This document shows, piece by piece, positions 8,750-18,452 of a stretch of DNA of 64,000 nucleotides. Every line of letters begins with the position of its first letter. Positions within the stretch are counted from its first letter, which is position 1. The notes under the pieces are model-generated. The model was not told the DNA's origin, did not search any database, and saw nothing but the letters and a program-made list of their open reading frames with translations. Source of the DNA: Alcaligenaceae bacterium (lineage in GTDB: Bacteria > Pseudomonadota > Gammaproteobacteria > Burkholderiales > Burkholderiaceae_B); the NCBI GenBank assembly GCA_013416435.1, contig JACCEN010000001.1, positions 248,001 through 312,000 on the forward strand, written 5' to 3'. A program made the position numbers and the translations under genes.

Positions 8750-9396
8750 ACAGCGGGCTGCGATTCCCCCGGGGACTCTACGGCGTCACGCCCGAATGGG
8801 ACGACACCGAGCGCCTGCTCGAAGGCATCGGCGCGGCGGCCCGAGGCGGCATGGTGGCCGTGCAATGGCGCCGCAAGACCATCGCCCCCAACGACCGCCT
8901 GTCCCAGGCCCGCCGGGTTGCGGAACTTTGCCGCGAACTGGGCCTGCTGTGCATCGTCAACGACGATTGGCGCCTGGCAGCCTTGATCGACGCCGACGGC
9001 GTCCATCTGGGCAAGGAAGACGGCAGCATCGCCCAAGCCAGGCTTGCTCTGGGCTCCGAGAAGATCATCGGCTGTTCCTGCTATGACGATCCGGAACTCG
9101 CTGCGAAAGTGCTCCAGGCCGATGTGGACTACATCGCTTTCGGCGCGGTCTATCCGTCCATGGTCAAACCCCAGGCGGTCAGGGCAACGTTGGAACACAT
9201 CCGCCAAGGCCGTCGTCTCGTGGAAAGCAGCCGGATTCAGCCAAGGTCCGCCGTCGTCGCAATCGGCGGGATCACCGCCGATAATGCGGCGCCCGTCGTG
9301 CAGGCCGGCGCCGACGGCATCGCGGTCATCAGCGGGCTTTTCGAAACGCCCGACATCCAGGCAACAGCGTCCCGCTTTGCTGCCCTGTTCGCCTAG
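8746..9396 (+). CDS. thiE: Thiamine-phosphate synthase
   Basis: ThiE joins HMP pyrophosphate and thiazole phosphate to make thiamine phosphate. The 216-residue TIM-barrel protein shows QWRRKTIAPNDR (the family's QYRxK position), CIVNDDWRLA, ADGVHLGKEDG, GCSCYDDPE, DYIAFGAVYPSMVK and the phosphate-binding VVAIGGITADNA and GIAVISGLF. The start overlaps the stop of the ThiD-like gene (ATGA), giving translational coupling. Its TAG stop lies in a sequence (9393-9412) that is nearly repeated after marR at 18968-18987. Confidence 0.94.
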   Translation: MNSGLRFPRGLYGVTPEWDDTERLLEGIGAAARGGMVAVQWRRKTIAPNDRLSQARRVAELCRELGLLCIVNDDWRLAALIDADGVHLGKEDGSIAQARLALGSEKIIGCSCYDDPELAAKVLQADVDYIAFGAVYPSMVKPQAVRATLEHIRQGRRLVESSRIQPRSAVVAIGGITADNAAPVVQAGADGIAVISGLFETPDIQATASRFAALFA

Positions 9397-9439
9397 GACC
9401 TGTTAACGCCGGAGGCCGGGTCAGACTCCAGTGTCGATC

Positions 9440-9469
9440 GGGGTCAGACCCCGTACGGGGTCTGACCCC
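9440..9469. repeat. 30-bp palindromic repeat (plus degenerate half upstream)
   Basis: A full copy with the GTAC spacer; the two arms are perfect complements. A degenerate half-arm (GGGTCAGACTCC) lies just upstream at 9418-9429. It stands between the tandem genes thiE and hemL. Confidence 0.95.
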
Positions 9470-9543
9470 CCTCCGATGACCAGCCCGAAGGGTGTACGCC
9501 CTGGGTTATCCTATAGGCCTTTCCGCTACGAGTGTTCTGAACC

Positions 9544-10821
9544 ATGTCCCGTAATACCGAACTTTTTGACCGCGCCTGCCAGACCATACCCGGCGGCGTC
9601 AATTCGCCCGTACGCGCATTCCGCTCCGTGGGCGGGTCGCCCCGCTTCATCAAACGGGCTCAGGGCCCCTATGTATGGGACGCCGACGGCCAGCGGTATA
9701 TAGACTATGTCGGCTCCTGGGGCCCCGCCATTCTGGGCCATGCGCATCCAGACGTCATCCGGGCCGTTCAGGAAGCGGCGGTCGACGGCTTGTCGTTCGG
9801 CGCCCCCACCGAAGCCGAGATCGAAATTGCGGAAGCCATCGCGGCACGCATTCCTTCCATCGAGAAAGTGCGTCTGGTCAGCTCCGGCACCGAAGCGACC
9901 ATGAGCGCCATCCGTCTGGCCCGCGGCTTCACGGGAAGATCCCGGATCGTCAAGTTCGAGGGCTGCTACCACGGGCATGCCGACAGCCTGCTGGTCAAGG
10001 CCGGCTCGGGCATGCTGACCTTCGGCAACCCGACGTCCTCTGGCGTGCCCGTCGAATTCATTCAGCACACGCTGGTGCTGGACTACAACCGGCTGGAAGC
10101 CGTCGAAGCCGCATTCAAGGAATACGGCTCCGAAATCGCCTGCGTGATCGTCGAGCCCGTCGCGGGCAACATGAACCTGGTCAAACCACTGCCCGGCTTC
10201 CTGGAAGGCTTGCGGGCATTGTGCACGCAATACGGCGCGCTGCTGATTTTCGATGAAGTCATGACGGGCTTTCGCGCGGGTCCGCAAGGCGTGCAGGGCC
10301 TCACGGGCATCACGCCGGACCTCACCACCCTGGCCAAGGTGATCGGCGGCGGCATGCCGGTAGGCGCCTTTGGCGGAAGGGCCGACATCATGGAGCATAT
10401 CGCTCCGCTGGGCGGGGTCTACCAGGCGGGGACGCTGTCGGGGAACCCGGTCGCCGTGGCCGCGGGCCTGACCACGCTGAAACTGCTGTCCGAGCCGGGG
10501 TTCTACGAGCGCCTCTCGGAGCAGACCCGCAAGCTTTCCGAAGGCGTGGCGGAACGCGGACGGGCCGCGGGCATCGCCATGAGCAGCGATTGCGTAGGCG
10601 GCATGTTCGGCCTGTATTTCCGCGATGCTGTCCCGACCACCTTCGACCAGATGTCGGAGTGCAATGTCGAGCTCTTCAAACGCTTCTTCCACGGCATGCT
10701 GATCCGCGGCGTCTACTTCGCTCCGTCGGCCTTCGAGGCCGGCTTCGTGTCGGCGGCCCACGACGATGCGGTCATCGCCGAGACGCTGGATATCGCCGAG
10801 GAAGTGTTCGCCAAGCTTTGA
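9544..10821 (+). CDS. hemL: Glutamate-1-semialdehyde 2,1-aminomutase
   Basis: HemL converts glutamate-1-semialdehyde to 5-aminolevulinate, the tetrapyrrole precursor made by the C5 route. The 425-residue class III aminotransferase-like protein is full length. It begins with the typical [20 protein letters not shown] region, has the [16 protein letters not shown] phosphate site, FDEVMTGFR (PLP-contacting aspartate) and [16 protein letters not shown] with the PLP lysine. It lies 147 bases after thiE, separated by palindromic repeats, so it is probably transcribed on its own. Confidence 0.97.
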   Translation: MSRNTELFDRACQTIPGGVNSPVRAFRSVGGSPRFIKRAQGPYVWDADGQRYIDYVGSWGPAILGHAHPDVIRAVQEAAVDGLSFGAPTEAEIEIAEAIAARIPSIEKVRLVSSGTEATMSAIRLARGFTGRSRIVKFEGCYHGHADSLLVKAGSGMLTFGNPTSSGVPVEFIQHTLVLDYNRLEAVEAAFKEYGSEIACVIVEPVAGNMNLVKPLPGFLEGLRALCTQYGALLIFDEVMTGFRAGPQGVQGLTGITPDLTTLAKVIGGGMPVGAFGGRADIMEHIAPLGGVYQAGTLSGNPVAVAAGLTTLKLLSEPGFYERLSEQTRKLSEGVAERGRAAGIAMSSDCVGGMFGLYFRDAVPTTFDQMSECNVELFKRFFHGMLIRGVYFAPSAFEAGFVSAAHDDAVIAETLDIAEEVFAKL

Positions 10822-10830
10822 GAGGCCAGA

Positions 10831-10955
10831 GGGGTCAGACCCCATGCGGGGTCTGACCCCGGCTTTATTGCTTCGACAGGGTCAGCCCCCCGTGGGGTCT
10901 GACCCTACTCGTTCCATTGCTTGATAGGGTCAGACCCCGTACGGGGTCTGACCCT
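10831..10955. repeat. Cluster of three palindromic repeats
   Basis: Copies lie at 10831-10860 (spacer ATGC), 10878-10906 (29 bp, imperfect) and 10926-10955 (spacer GTAC). In the second and third copies both outer ends changed together: the left arm begins AGGG and the right arm ends CCCT, which preserves pairing. The cluster fills the gap between the convergent genes hemL and the RidA gene. Confidence 0.95.
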
Positions 10956-10969
10956 TCCCTCTCGGTCCG

Positions 10970-11374
10970 TCATCCCGGAACGACGGCGGTGACTTCGATT
11001 TCGACACGGGCGCGGTCTTCGATGAGATCCGCGACTTCGACCGCGGTCATGGCCGGGAAATGCCGGCCGATGATCTCGCGATAATGGCGGCCGATCTCCC
11101 GCAATGCAGCCGCGTATTCCTTCTTGTCGCAGACATACCAGGTCATGCGCGTGATGTGCTCGGGGCCCGCGCCGCCCTCTTTCAGGATTTCGACGATGTT
11201 CCGCAGGGTCTGTCCCACCTGCTCGGCAAAGTCGTCCGTTTCGAATTGCTGCTGTGCATTCCAGCCCACCTGCCCACCGACGAAAATCAGACGGCTGCCG
11301 ACGGTCATTTCGGTCATGATCGCGTTCGAATAGCCGCGCGGCTCCAACCAGCTGGGGGGTTGCAAAATCTTCAT
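10970..11374 (-). CDS. RidA/YjgF family protein
   Basis: A 134-residue RidA-family protein. Canonical RidA hydrolyses reactive enamine/imine intermediates to ketones plus ammonia; the family includes aminoacrylate and aminomuconate deaminases. Seen are FVGGQVGWNA, the QTLRNIVEILKEGG helix and a C-terminal ARVEIEVTAVV with the family's conserved arginine and glutamate region. The ATG at 11374 is preceded by a purine-rich GAGGATTTAGGC. It is the last gene of the putative aminobenzoyl-CoA cluster, 23 bases after the ligase; an enamine or imine hydrolase fits a pathway whose intermediates carry an amino group on a non-aromatic ring. Confidence 0.88.
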   Translation of the reverse strand: MKILQPPSWLEPRGYSNAIMTEMTVGSRLIFVGGQVGWNAQQQFETDDFAEQVGQTLRNIVEILKEGGAGPEHITRMTWYVCDKKEYAAALREIGRHYREIIGRHFPAMTAVEVADLIEDRARVEIEVTAVVPG

Positions 11375-11397
11375 GCCTAAATCCTCATGCAAACAAA

Positions 11398-13044
11398 TCA
11401 AACACTCTTGGCCCGCAGCACGAAGCGCTGCAGCTTTCCGGTTTCCGTCCTGGGCAGGCTGTCCACGAACTCGACCTCGCGTGGATACTTGTAGGGTGCG
11501 ATCACGGATTTCACGTGATCCTGCAAGGCCTTGACCATGGCGGCGTCCTGTGCAAAGGCCGGCTTTAGCACCACGAAAGCCTTGACGACCATGCCGCGCT
11601 CTTCGTCCGGAATGCCCACTACTCCGCATTCCTGCACGGCCTCGTGCGTCAGCAAAGCGCCTTCCACCTCGGGGCCGGCGATGTTGTAGCCGGCCGAGAC
11701 GATCATGTCGTCGTTGCGCGCCTGGTAATAAAGATAGCCGTCCTCGTCCATTGCAAAGGTATCGCCGGGCAGGTTCCAGCCGTTCTGGACGAACCGCAGC
11801 TGCCTGTCGTCGCTGAGATAGCGGCATCCGGTCGGCCCCTTTACCGCAAGACGTCCCACCACGCCATGGTCGACAGGCTGGAAGTTCTCGTCCACCACCT
11901 GCGCCACATAGCCTGGCACGACTTTGCCGATCGCCCCGCGACGCACTTCGGCACCCGCGCTGGACACATAGACATGGATCATTTCCGTGCCGCCGATTCC
12001 ATCTATCATCTCGATGCCGGATGCCTGCTTCCAGAGCTGGCGAGTCGCATCGGGCAGGGCCTCGCCCGCCGAAACCGTATTGCGCAAGGACGACAAGTCG
12101 TATTTACCGACCAGGGCCGCCATCTGCCTGTAGAAGGTGGGCGCCGTGAACGTCATGGTGACGCCGAATTCCTGGACCGTTTCCAGCAGTTCGTCCGGCG
12201 TCATGCGCTCGACCAGCACGGACGAGGCTCCGACGCGCAAGGGAAAGCACAACAGGCCGCCCAGGCCGAAGGTGAAGGCCAGGGGCGGCGTCCCGCACAC
12301 GATTTCGTCTGCACCCATTTTCAGGACGTGGCGTGAAAACGTGTCGCACATTGCCAGGACATCGCGGTGAAAGTGCATGCAGCCCTTGGGCATGCCCGTG
12401 GTGCCGCTCGTGAAAGCGATCAGGCACACGTCATCGACTGCAGTATCGCAGGCGTCGAAGGTTCCGGACTTTGCCGCGGCGAGCGAGTCCAGGCTGTTGG
12501 GCGCTTCGTCGTGGAAATAAAGAACCTGACGAAGCTCATGGCAGTAGGAAGGATGCTTGTCGTCCAAGCAGTGCTCGACCTCGTCGGCCAAGCGCCGGTC
12601 GCACAGTACAGCGTGGATGCGGGCCTTTTCGATGGCCTTCTTGAGCTCGCCGGCCCGCAGCAGAGGCATGGTGGGCACGGTGACCAGGCCCGCCTTGACC
12701 GACGCCAGCCAGGACGCCGCCATCATCACGTTGTTAGGGCCACGCAATAGAACCCGATTGCCGGGCTGCAGGCCCATGTCCTCGACCAGCACCTGCGCAA
12801 TGCGGTTGGTCAGCGACATGAGTTCGGAATATGTCATGCTGCGCTTCCGGCCGCCTTCGCGCCAGCGCAGCGCAATCCGGTCGCCGCGCCCCTGCGCCAC
12901 GTGGTCGTCCACGAGAGCAACCGCGCAATTCAGCCTTGCGGGATACGCGACGTCGGGATTGCCATCGAGCAGCAATTCCGGCCACTCTTCAGGCGGCGGC
13001 AGATGGTCGCGTGCAAAAGTATCGACATGCCCTGATCTTTCCAT
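11398..13044 (-). CDS. Aromatic acid-CoA ligase, probably 2-aminobenzoate-CoA ligase
   Basis: A 548-residue adenylate-forming enzyme of the benzoate-CoA ligase branch. The AMP-binding P-loop is seen in FTSGTTGMPKGCMHFHRD (about residues 213-230), followed by IGGTEMIHVYVSS (A5 region), GDTFAMDEDGYLYYQ and the C-terminal catalytic lysine in PRTETGKLQRF. The product would be an aromatic acyl-CoA thioester. Substrate choice is inferred from neighbours: the adjacent fused monooxygenase/reductase is the hallmark of the 2-aminobenzoyl-CoA route described in Azoarcus evansii, where the ligase is AbmG. Salicylate or benzoate are the alternatives. Confidence 0.85.
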   Translation of the reverse strand: MERSGHVDTFARDHLPPPEEWPELLLDGNPDVAYPARLNCAVALVDDHVAQGRGDRIALRWREGGRKRSMTYSELMSLTNRIAQVLVEDMGLQPGNRVLLRGPNNVMMAASWLASVKAGLVTVPTMPLLRAGELKKAIEKARIHAVLCDRRLADEVEHCLDDKHPSYCHELRQVLYFHDEAPNSLDSLAAAKSGTFDACDTAVDDVCLIAFTSGTTGMPKGCMHFHRDVLAMCDTFSRHVLKMGADEIVCGTPPLAFTFGLGGLLCFPLRVGASSVLVERMTPDELLETVQEFGVTMTFTAPTFYRQMAALVGKYDLSSLRNTVSAGEALPDATRQLWKQASGIEMIDGIGGTEMIHVYVSSAGAEVRRGAIGKVVPGYVAQVVDENFQPVDHGVVGRLAVKGPTGCRYLSDDRQLRFVQNGWNLPGDTFAMDEDGYLYYQARNDDMIVSAGYNIAGPEVEGALLTHEAVQECGVVGIPDEERGMVVKAFVVLKPAFAQDAAMVKALQDHVKSVIAPYKYPREVEFVDSLPRTETGKLQRFVLRAKSV

Positions 13045-13062
13045 TCCTTTCCCCTGTCTCGT

Positions 13063-13137
13063 TCAGCGCACGCGGCCGGGCGGGTCGCGCCCTTCGAACA
13101 GTCGCTGCGGCCATTCCAGCCATTCGGCGGCGCTCAT
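13063..13137 (-). CDS. Possible 24-residue small ORF or gene remnant
   Basis: An ATG lies directly after the stop of the enoyl-CoA hydratase gene with no gap, and reads 24 residues (MSAAEWLEWPQRLFEGRDPP and four more) to a TGA, 18 bases before the ligase start. It has no recognised domain. It could be a real small gene coupled to the upstream gene, the stump of a lost enzyme such as a thioesterase, or chance. The reading frame is the only support. Confidence 0.3.
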   Translation of the reverse strand: MSAAEWLEWPQRLFEGRDPPGRVR

Positions 13138-13992
13138 TCAGTCTCCCTGGAATACGGGTTTCTGCTTGGCGACGAAAGCATCGTAGGCGCGCACGAAATC
13201 ACGTGTCTGCATGCAGATCGCTTGCGCCTCGGCTTCCGCTTCGATGGCCTCATCGACGCCCATGTTCCATTCCTGATGCAATAGCTTCTTGGTCATGCCA
13301 TGCGCGAAGGTCGGCCCATCGGCAAGCTGGCGCGCCAGCTTGTGCGCTTCAGCCAATACCTGACCGGGTTCTTTCAGGCTGTTGAAGAATCCCCAGGCCA
13401 GGCCCTCTTCGGCGCTCATGGAGCGCCCTGTGTACAACAGTTCGGAGGCCCTGCCCTGCCCGATCATGCGGGGCAGCAAGGTGCAGGCACCCATGTCCGC
13501 TCCCGCCAGGCCCACCCGCGTGAACAGAAAGGCGGTCTTGGCCTGCGCGGTACCCAGCCGCATATCGGAGGCAAGCGCAATCATGGCGCCGGCCCCCGCG
13601 CAGATGCCGTCGACGGCCGAGACAATGGGCTGCGGACACGCCCGCATGGCTTTGACCAGATCGCCGGTCATGCGCGTGAAGTCCAGCAGTTCGGGCATGG
13701 ACATGCGCGTCAGGGGACCGATGATTTCATGCACGTCGCCCCCGGAGCAAAAGTTTCCGCCCGCGCCCGTCACCACCACGCACTTGATGTCCGTTGCATA
13801 GACCAGCGAGCGGAACAGGTCGCGCAATTCGGCATAGGAGTCAAAAGTCAGCGGGTTCTTGCGTTCCGGGCGGTTCAGCGTAATGGTGGCCACCTTGCCG
13901 TCCTCGCTGGTTTCCCAAAGAAAGTTGCGCGCCTCGTAGGCGGCGTAGGGACGCTTGTGATGCGCCATGGTATGTACAGTCTGTTGTTCCAT
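13138..13992 (-). CDS. Enoyl-CoA hydratase/isomerase family protein
   Basis: A 284-residue crotonase-fold protein. It shows the oxyanion-hole segment [36 protein letters not shown] and the [16 protein letters not shown] region with the position of the catalytic acid. These enzymes hydrate or cleave CoA thioesters; here it is likely to act on the non-aromatic ring acyl-CoA formed by the monooxygenase/reductase, as AbmC-like proteins are thought to. It lies 22 bases after the SDR gene on the same strand. The first ATG is at 13992; a second in-frame ATG nine codons in (MAHHKRPY) is an alternative start. Confidence 0.88.
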   Translation of the reverse strand: MEQQTVHTMAHHKRPYAAYEARNFLWETSEDGKVATITLNRPERKNPLTFDSYAELRDLFRSLVYATDIKCVVVTGAGGNFCSGGDVHEIIGPLTRMSMPELLDFTRMTGDLVKAMRACPQPIVSAVDGICAGAGAMIALASDMRLGTAQAKTAFLFTRVGLAGADMGACTLLPRMIGQGRASELLYTGRSMSAEEGLAWGFFNSLKEPGQVLAEAHKLARQLADGPTFAHGMTKKLLHQEWNMGVDEAIEAEAEAQAICMQTRDFVRAYDAFVAKQKPVFQGD

Positions 13993-14014
13993 GTGTTTTC
14001 CTTGTCTAGGACCG

Positions 14015-14803
14015 TCAGTGTCCGGTCACTTCCCCCCCGTCCACGGGAATGGCCTGCCCGTTGATCGACGACGACCCGGGCAGGCATAGCCATGCCACCG
14101 CGTCGGCAACCTCGTCCGGTTGCACCAGCTTTCCCTGGGGGTTGCGCTCCGCCAGCTTGGCGCGCGCCTGCTCCGGCGTCATGCCGGTCTTCTGGGTGAT
14201 GTTGGTGACCGCTTCCTGAACGATGTCGGTTTCGGTGTAACCGGGGCAGACCGCATTGACCGTGATCCCGCGGCGGGCCTGTTCCAGGGCCACCGAGCGC
14301 GTCAGCCCGATGACGCCGTGCTTGGCCGCGCAATAGGCGCTGACGTACGGGTAGCCGATCAGGCCGGCCGTGCTGACCACGTTGACGATACGGCCCCAGC
14401 CGGCCTCGAGCATGCCGGGCAGCACGGCCTGCATGCAATGGAATGTACCGCTCAGATTGACGGCGATCATCCGGTTCCAGTCGTCCTCGCCGATGCGATC
14501 GAAACGCTCGCTGACCGCCTGCCCCGCGTTATTGACCAGGATGTCGACCACGCCGCCCCACTGGCGGGCGCGCGCGAAGGCTTCATCCACCTGGCTGCGG
14601 CGTTCGATGTCGGCCGATACGTAACCGACCCGGTCGGGCCGGCCCAGGCGGTCCTGCGCTTCGCGCAAGGCGGATTCCCCGCGTCCCAGCAAGGTCACGC
14701 GCGCGCCCATGTCGAGCAAACGCCGTGCCACGGCATGGCCGATGCCGCGCGAGCCGCCGGTCACCAGCGCGTGCCTGCCTTCGAGTGTGATTCCGTTCAT
14801 CAT
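14015..14803 (-). CDS. Short-chain dehydrogenase/reductase (3-hydroxyacyl-CoA dehydrogenase-like)
   Basis: A 262-residue classical SDR. It shows the cofactor motif [13 protein letters not shown] (about residues 14-26), the NNAG motif (DILVNNAGQ, about 86-94), the catalytic serine and the YxxxK motif in [12 protein letters not shown], and the PG motif in [13 protein letters not shown]. Within the cluster it would oxidise a hydroxyacyl-CoA intermediate. Its ATG overlaps the stop of the monooxygenase/reductase gene by four bases, so the two are translationally coupled. Confidence 0.88.
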   Translation of the reverse strand: MMNGITLEGRHALVTGGSRGIGHAVARRLLDMGARVTLLGRGESALREAQDRLGRPDRVGYVSADIERRSQVDEAFARARQWGGVVDILVNNAGQAVSERFDRIGEDDWNRMIAVNLSGTFHCMQAVLPGMLEAGWGRIVNVVSTAGLIGYPYVSAYCAAKHGVIGLTRSVALEQARRGITVNAVCPGYTETDIVQEAVTNITQKTGMTPEQARAKLAERNPQGKLVQPDEVADAVAWLCLPGSSSINGQAIPVDGGEVTGH

Positions 14804-17139
14804 GCCCCTATCGATTGCGCATAGGCCGCTGCGCGCTCGAAGTTAGTTTCGAGCTGGCGCTTGGCCGGGAAGTACTGCCTGGGCCATGGAATGTCGGTAT
14901 AGCCGATGCGGGCCGCCTCGCGCAGCGTCCAGGCCGCATCGGCGAGATGGGGCCGGGCCAGCGCGCACAAGTCGGCACGGCCCGATGCGATGATGCTGTT
15001 CACGTGATCCGCTTCGAAGATCGCCCCGACGGCAATAGTGGGGATGCCCGCCTCGTTGCGTATCCGATCCGAGAACGGCGTCTGGAACATGCGTCCGAAC
15101 ACCGGCTGCTCGGCTTTGCTGACCTGTCCGGAAGAGCAGTCCACCAGGTCGACGCCGGCCTCCTTGAAGCGCCGCGCGATCTCGATGGCATCGTCGGGCG
15201 TGATGCCGCCTTCGACCCAGTCGTGCGCGGAAATCCGCACCGACATCGGCCGGTCTTGCGGCCATGCTTCGCGCAGCGCCTTGAATACCTCCAGGGGATA
15301 GCGCAGCCGGTTGTCGAGTGATCCGCCGTACTCGTCGGTACGATGATTGGTCAGCGGGCTGATGAAGCTGGACAGCAGGTAGCCGTGGGCGCAGTGCAAT
15401 TCCAGCCAGTCGAAACCCGCCTGCGCCGCGCGCCGGGCCGCTGCGCAGAATTGTTCGCGCACCGTGTCCATCTGTTCTTTGGTCATGGCTTGCGGCACCT
15501 GCGACACACCTTCGATGTAAGGAATGGCCGATGCCGAGACCAGGGGCCAATTGCCTTCCGGCAAGGGCATGTCGGTGCCCTCCCAACTGACCCGCGTCGA
15601 GCCCTTGCGTCCTGCGTGGCCAAGCTGTATGCCGATCCGTGCATCGGTATTCGCATGCACGAAGTCCACGATACGCTTGAATGCCAGCATTTGCGCGTCG
15701 TTCCACAATCCCGGGCACCCCGGGGTGATGCGTGCTTCGGGCGAGACGCAGGTCATTTCGACCATGACCATGCCGGCCCCGCCCATCGCGCGCCCGCCCA
15801 GGTGCACCAGATGAAAGTCCCCCGGCACGCCGTCGACGCTGGAATACATGGCCATAGGAGAAACGACGATGCGGTTCTTCAAGCTCAGGCCGCGCAGCCG
15901 ATAGGGCGTCAGCATGGGCGGCGCCGGCTGGCCATTCGAGCTTTCCACGCCCGCCTGATGCGCGAGCCAGCGCTCATAGCCTTCCAGCCAGCCTGCATCG
16001 CGCAAGCGCAGATTCTCGTGCGAAATCCGCTGCGAGCGCGTCAGCAGCGAATAGGCGAATTGCTCGGGTTGGAAATCCGCGTAGCGCGCTACGTTCTCGA
16101 ACCATTCCGTGGAGTTGCGGGCGGCATTCTGTATTTTCAGGACCTCGACGCTGCGGACGTCCTGGTAATGCGCCAGCGCGGCAGTCAAGTCATTGCCGTG
16201 CGCCTGGATGGAACGGTGCAATTCGATTGCGTCCTCCAGCGCCAGCTTGGTGCCCGAACCAATGGAGAAGTGGGCGGTATGGGCGGCGTCGCCCATCAGG
16301 ACCACGGGTACGCTGCGCCCATCGGGCAAGGCTTGCTCGTGCACCCAGGTATTGCAGATGACGCGCGGGAAACGGATCCAGATGGCCGAGCCGCGCAGAT
16401 GCGCCGCGTTCGAGATCAGCGGATGGCCGTCCAGCCAGGGCGCGAAGAGTTTTTCGCAGAAGGCGATGCCTTCCTCTTGGCTCATTTCATCGAGGCCCGC
16501 CGCCTTCCAGGTCTCGTCCCGCGTTTCGACGATGAAGGTCGACATACCCGGCTCGAATTGATAGATGTGGGCCTGGAACCAGCCATGCTCAGTGGGCACG
16601 AAGGCAAACGTGAATGCGTCGAAGGTCTTGGTCGTGCCCAGCCAGACGAAACGGCATTGACGCGTATCGATGTCGGGCTGATAGGTCTGCTGGTACCGGG
16701 TTCTTATCTTGCTGTTCAGTCCGTCGGATGCGATCACCAGGTCCGCCTTGTATTTCAGCGCCACGGCCTGGTCGTCGCTCACGTCGGTTTCGAACACCAG
16801 ACTCACACCGGTTTCCTCGCAGCGCGCCTGCAGGATGTTCAGCAGCTTCTTGCGCCCGATTCCGATGAAGCCATGCCCGCTGCTGCGCAGCGACCGGCCT
16901 TTGTAATGGATTTCGATATCGTCCCAGTGGTTGAACGCGGCGCTGATCTGCTCCGCCGAGACAGGGTCGGCGTGCTTGAGGTTTTCCAATGTGGCGTCGG
17001 AGAACACCACGCCCCATCCGAACGTATCGTACGGCCGGTTCCGCTCGATGACCGTGACCTCATTGGAGGGGTCGCTGAGCTTCATCAGCAGGCCGAAATA
17101 AAGCCCTGCCGGGCCGCCGCCTATGCATACGATATTCAT
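14800..17139 (-). CDS. 2-aminobenzoyl-CoA monooxygenase/reductase-type fusion (alternative: salicylyl-CoA 5-hydroxylase)
   Basis: A 779-residue two-domain flavoenzyme. Residues 1 to about 390 form an FAD aromatic-ring hydroxylase: [12 protein letters not shown] at 5-16, [13 protein letters not shown] at 137-149, and [21 protein letters not shown] at 283-303. From about 407 an Old Yellow Enzyme domain follows ([20 protein letters not shown]) with [14 protein letters not shown] and [16 protein letters not shown]. This fusion is the hallmark of the enzyme that hydroxylates and reduces 2-aminobenzoyl-CoA; relatives act on salicylyl-CoA. I prefer the start at 17139, which has GGAG five bases upstream, over the ATG at 17154. 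First gene of its operon. Confidence 0.87.
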   Translation of the reverse strand: MNIVCIGGGPAGLYFGLLMKLSDPSNEVTVIERNRPYDTFGWGVVFSDATLENLKHADPVSAEQISAAFNHWDDIEIHYKGRSLRSSGHGFIGIGRKKLLNILQARCEETGVSLVFETDVSDDQAVALKYKADLVIASDGLNSKIRTRYQQTYQPDIDTRQCRFVWLGTTKTFDAFTFAFVPTEHGWFQAHIYQFEPGMSTFIVETRDETWKAAGLDEMSQEEGIAFCEKLFAPWLDGHPLISNAAHLRGSAIWIRFPRVICNTWVHEQALPDGRSVPVVLMGDAAHTAHFSIGSGTKLALEDAIELHRSIQAHGNDLTAALAHYQDVRSVEVLKIQNAARNSTEWFENVARYADFQPEQFAYSLLTRSQRISHENLRLRDAGWLEGYERWLAHQAGVESSNGQPAPPMLTPYRLRGLSLKNRIVVSPMAMYSSVDGVPGDFHLVHLGGRAMGGAGMVMVEMTCVSPEARITPGCPGLWNDAQMLAFKRIVDFVHANTDARIGIQLGHAGRKGSTRVSWEGTDMPLPEGNWPLVSASAIPYIEGVSQVPQAMTKEQMDTVREQFCAAARRAAQAGFDWLELHCAHGYLLSSFISPLTNHRTDEYGGSLDNRLRYPLEVFKALREAWPQDRPMSVRISAHDWVEGGITPDDAIEIARRFKEAGVDLVDCSSGQVSKAEQPVFGRMFQTPFSDRIRNEAGIPTIAVGAIFEADHVNSIIASGRADLCALARPHLADAAWTLREAARIGYTDIPWPRQYFPAKRQLETNFERAAAYAQSIGA

Positions 17140-17200
17140 GGGGTCTCCGTTCATCGAAGCGCGGCCCGTGGCGAGGGCGGCGCCAATGTTTTAAGCTTCA

Positions 17201-17229
17201 ACTATATAGCCAAAAAATAGGCGGTGCAA
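17201..17229 (-). promoter_or_regulatory. Sigma-70 type promoter of the aminobenzoyl-CoA cluster
   Basis: On the minus strand a -35 element TTGCAC (17229-17224) and a -10 element TATAGT (17206-17201) are separated by 17 bases. The near-palindrome TTAAGCTTCAA overlaps the expected transcription start just downstream and could be a MarR-type operator; that part is inference. Confidence 0.55.
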
Positions 17230-17262
17230 GAAGTTTCATGTTTGAACGAAGTAGGATTTTCC

Positions 17263-18345
17263 CTATCGGGCCAAGCCGCAAATCGCCTGCAGAATGCTCA
17301 CCCGCGACTGCCCCAGCACCGCGCCGCGCCAGTCATCGGCGTCGGGATAGAACGCCGCGCGATGGCCTGCCTTCAGGGCCCGACGCCGCGCTTCGTCCGC
17401 GTCGGGGTGGGCCGCCAGCCAGCGGTCGCCGCGCAGCGCGAGAAACACCCGGTCCATCGGCACCGTGCCATACTCCATTGCCATGAACGTGAGCTCGGGC
17501 ACCTGTCCGCATTCTTCGAGCAAGGCCTGCAAGGCGGTGCCGGTGATCTCGACCGTGCTCGATCCCGGCTCGTACACCGCGATCACGTCGGCGCCCCACC
17601 ATGACTTGGCCCGCTCGTAGGCTTCGGCGTCATTCTGAACGAAGATCTTCTCGGCGTGGCCGTAAGGCCCCAGCCCCGTGTGGTAGTCGATCCATCCGAT
17701 GCTGCGCCGCCCTTCCCCATAGCGGCGCAGCACCCGCCTGAGCGTCAGGTTGCTCCAGCTGGCTGCGGTTCCGCCGTAAAACAGGCCCTCGGGATGGCGG
17801 TGCTGTCCTTTCATCATGCCTTCCCGGTAGGCTTGCCGGCCTTCGCGATCGATGAATGCCTGGATGGCCGCCTCGTTCTCTGCCGAAGGAGGCCAGACAT
17901 CGGGCACCAGCAAGGGGTGCAGGGTCCGATAATGGGGATTGTCGGGCAAAGGCTTGCTGAAGTCGCAGAAGTTCCGGTTCAGATCGATGTTGTCTTCGTT
18001 GGTGCGATGCCCCCACGAAAACCCATACGCATTCACCGCATGCACCAGCAGGATGCCTACGCCGCCGGCCCTCGCGCGGGCCAGCAAGGCGTCGTCCTCC
18101 ATCAGCGCCACCTGGCATCCCGAGCCGCAATAGCCTTCCTCGCCATGCATGGCCGATGTCAGCACCAGCAACGCGCTCGCGCCGGGCTCGCCGAAGTACG
18201 CCGTATCCATGGCCAGCTCTTCGCCCTGCGCGCCCGGGCTCGCGGGATTCAAGTGCGACTCTACATCGCCGCCGTGCTTGCGGGCCGAGCCGAGAAAGCG
18301 CCGGCGTGCGTCGGCATAACTGTCACTGAATTGATTTTTATACAT
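17263..18345 (-). CDS. DUF2817 family protein, zinc carboxypeptidase/aspartoacylase-like (M14 fold)
   Basis: A 360-residue protein of the DUF2817 group. Seen are the likely zinc site SAMHGEEGYCGSG (about residues 64-76, an H-x-x-E pattern), NAYGFSWGHRTNEDNIDLNRNF (described in two parts: NAYGFSWGHRTNED and NIDLNRNF, typical of M14-like enzymes), and WIDYHTGLGPYGHAE with a third possible ligand. The substrate is unknown; the fold class removes acyl or aminoacyl groups. It ends 123 bases before the cluster promoter, has the same orientation as the catabolic operon, and is divergent from marR, so it could cleave an aminobenzoyl conjugate; this is inference. Confidence 0.75.
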   Translation of the reverse strand: MYKNQFSDSYADARRRFLGSARKHGGDVESHLNPASPGAQGEELAMDTAYFGEPGASALLVLTSAMHGEEGYCGSGCQVALMEDDALLARARAGGVGILLVHAVNAYGFSWGHRTNEDNIDLNRNFCDFSKPLPDNPHYRTLHPLLVPDVWPPSAENEAAIQAFIDREGRQAYREGMMKGQHRHPEGLFYGGTAASWSNLTLRRVLRRYGEGRRSIGWIDYHTGLGPYGHAEKIFVQNDAEAYERAKSWWGADVIAVYEPGSSTVEITGTALQALLEECGQVPELTFMAMEYGTVPMDRVFLALRGDRWLAAHPDADEARRRALKAGHRAAFYPDADDWRGAVLGQSRVSILQAICGLAR

Positions 18346-18452
18346 GTTTTGTCTTTCCTCAACACTCCGGTTCCAGGCAATTTACCACTAAGATGTGATT
18401 GAAGATTAAACTATCGGCGCAGCGGACACTGCCGCCAGCTCCGGAAACGACA

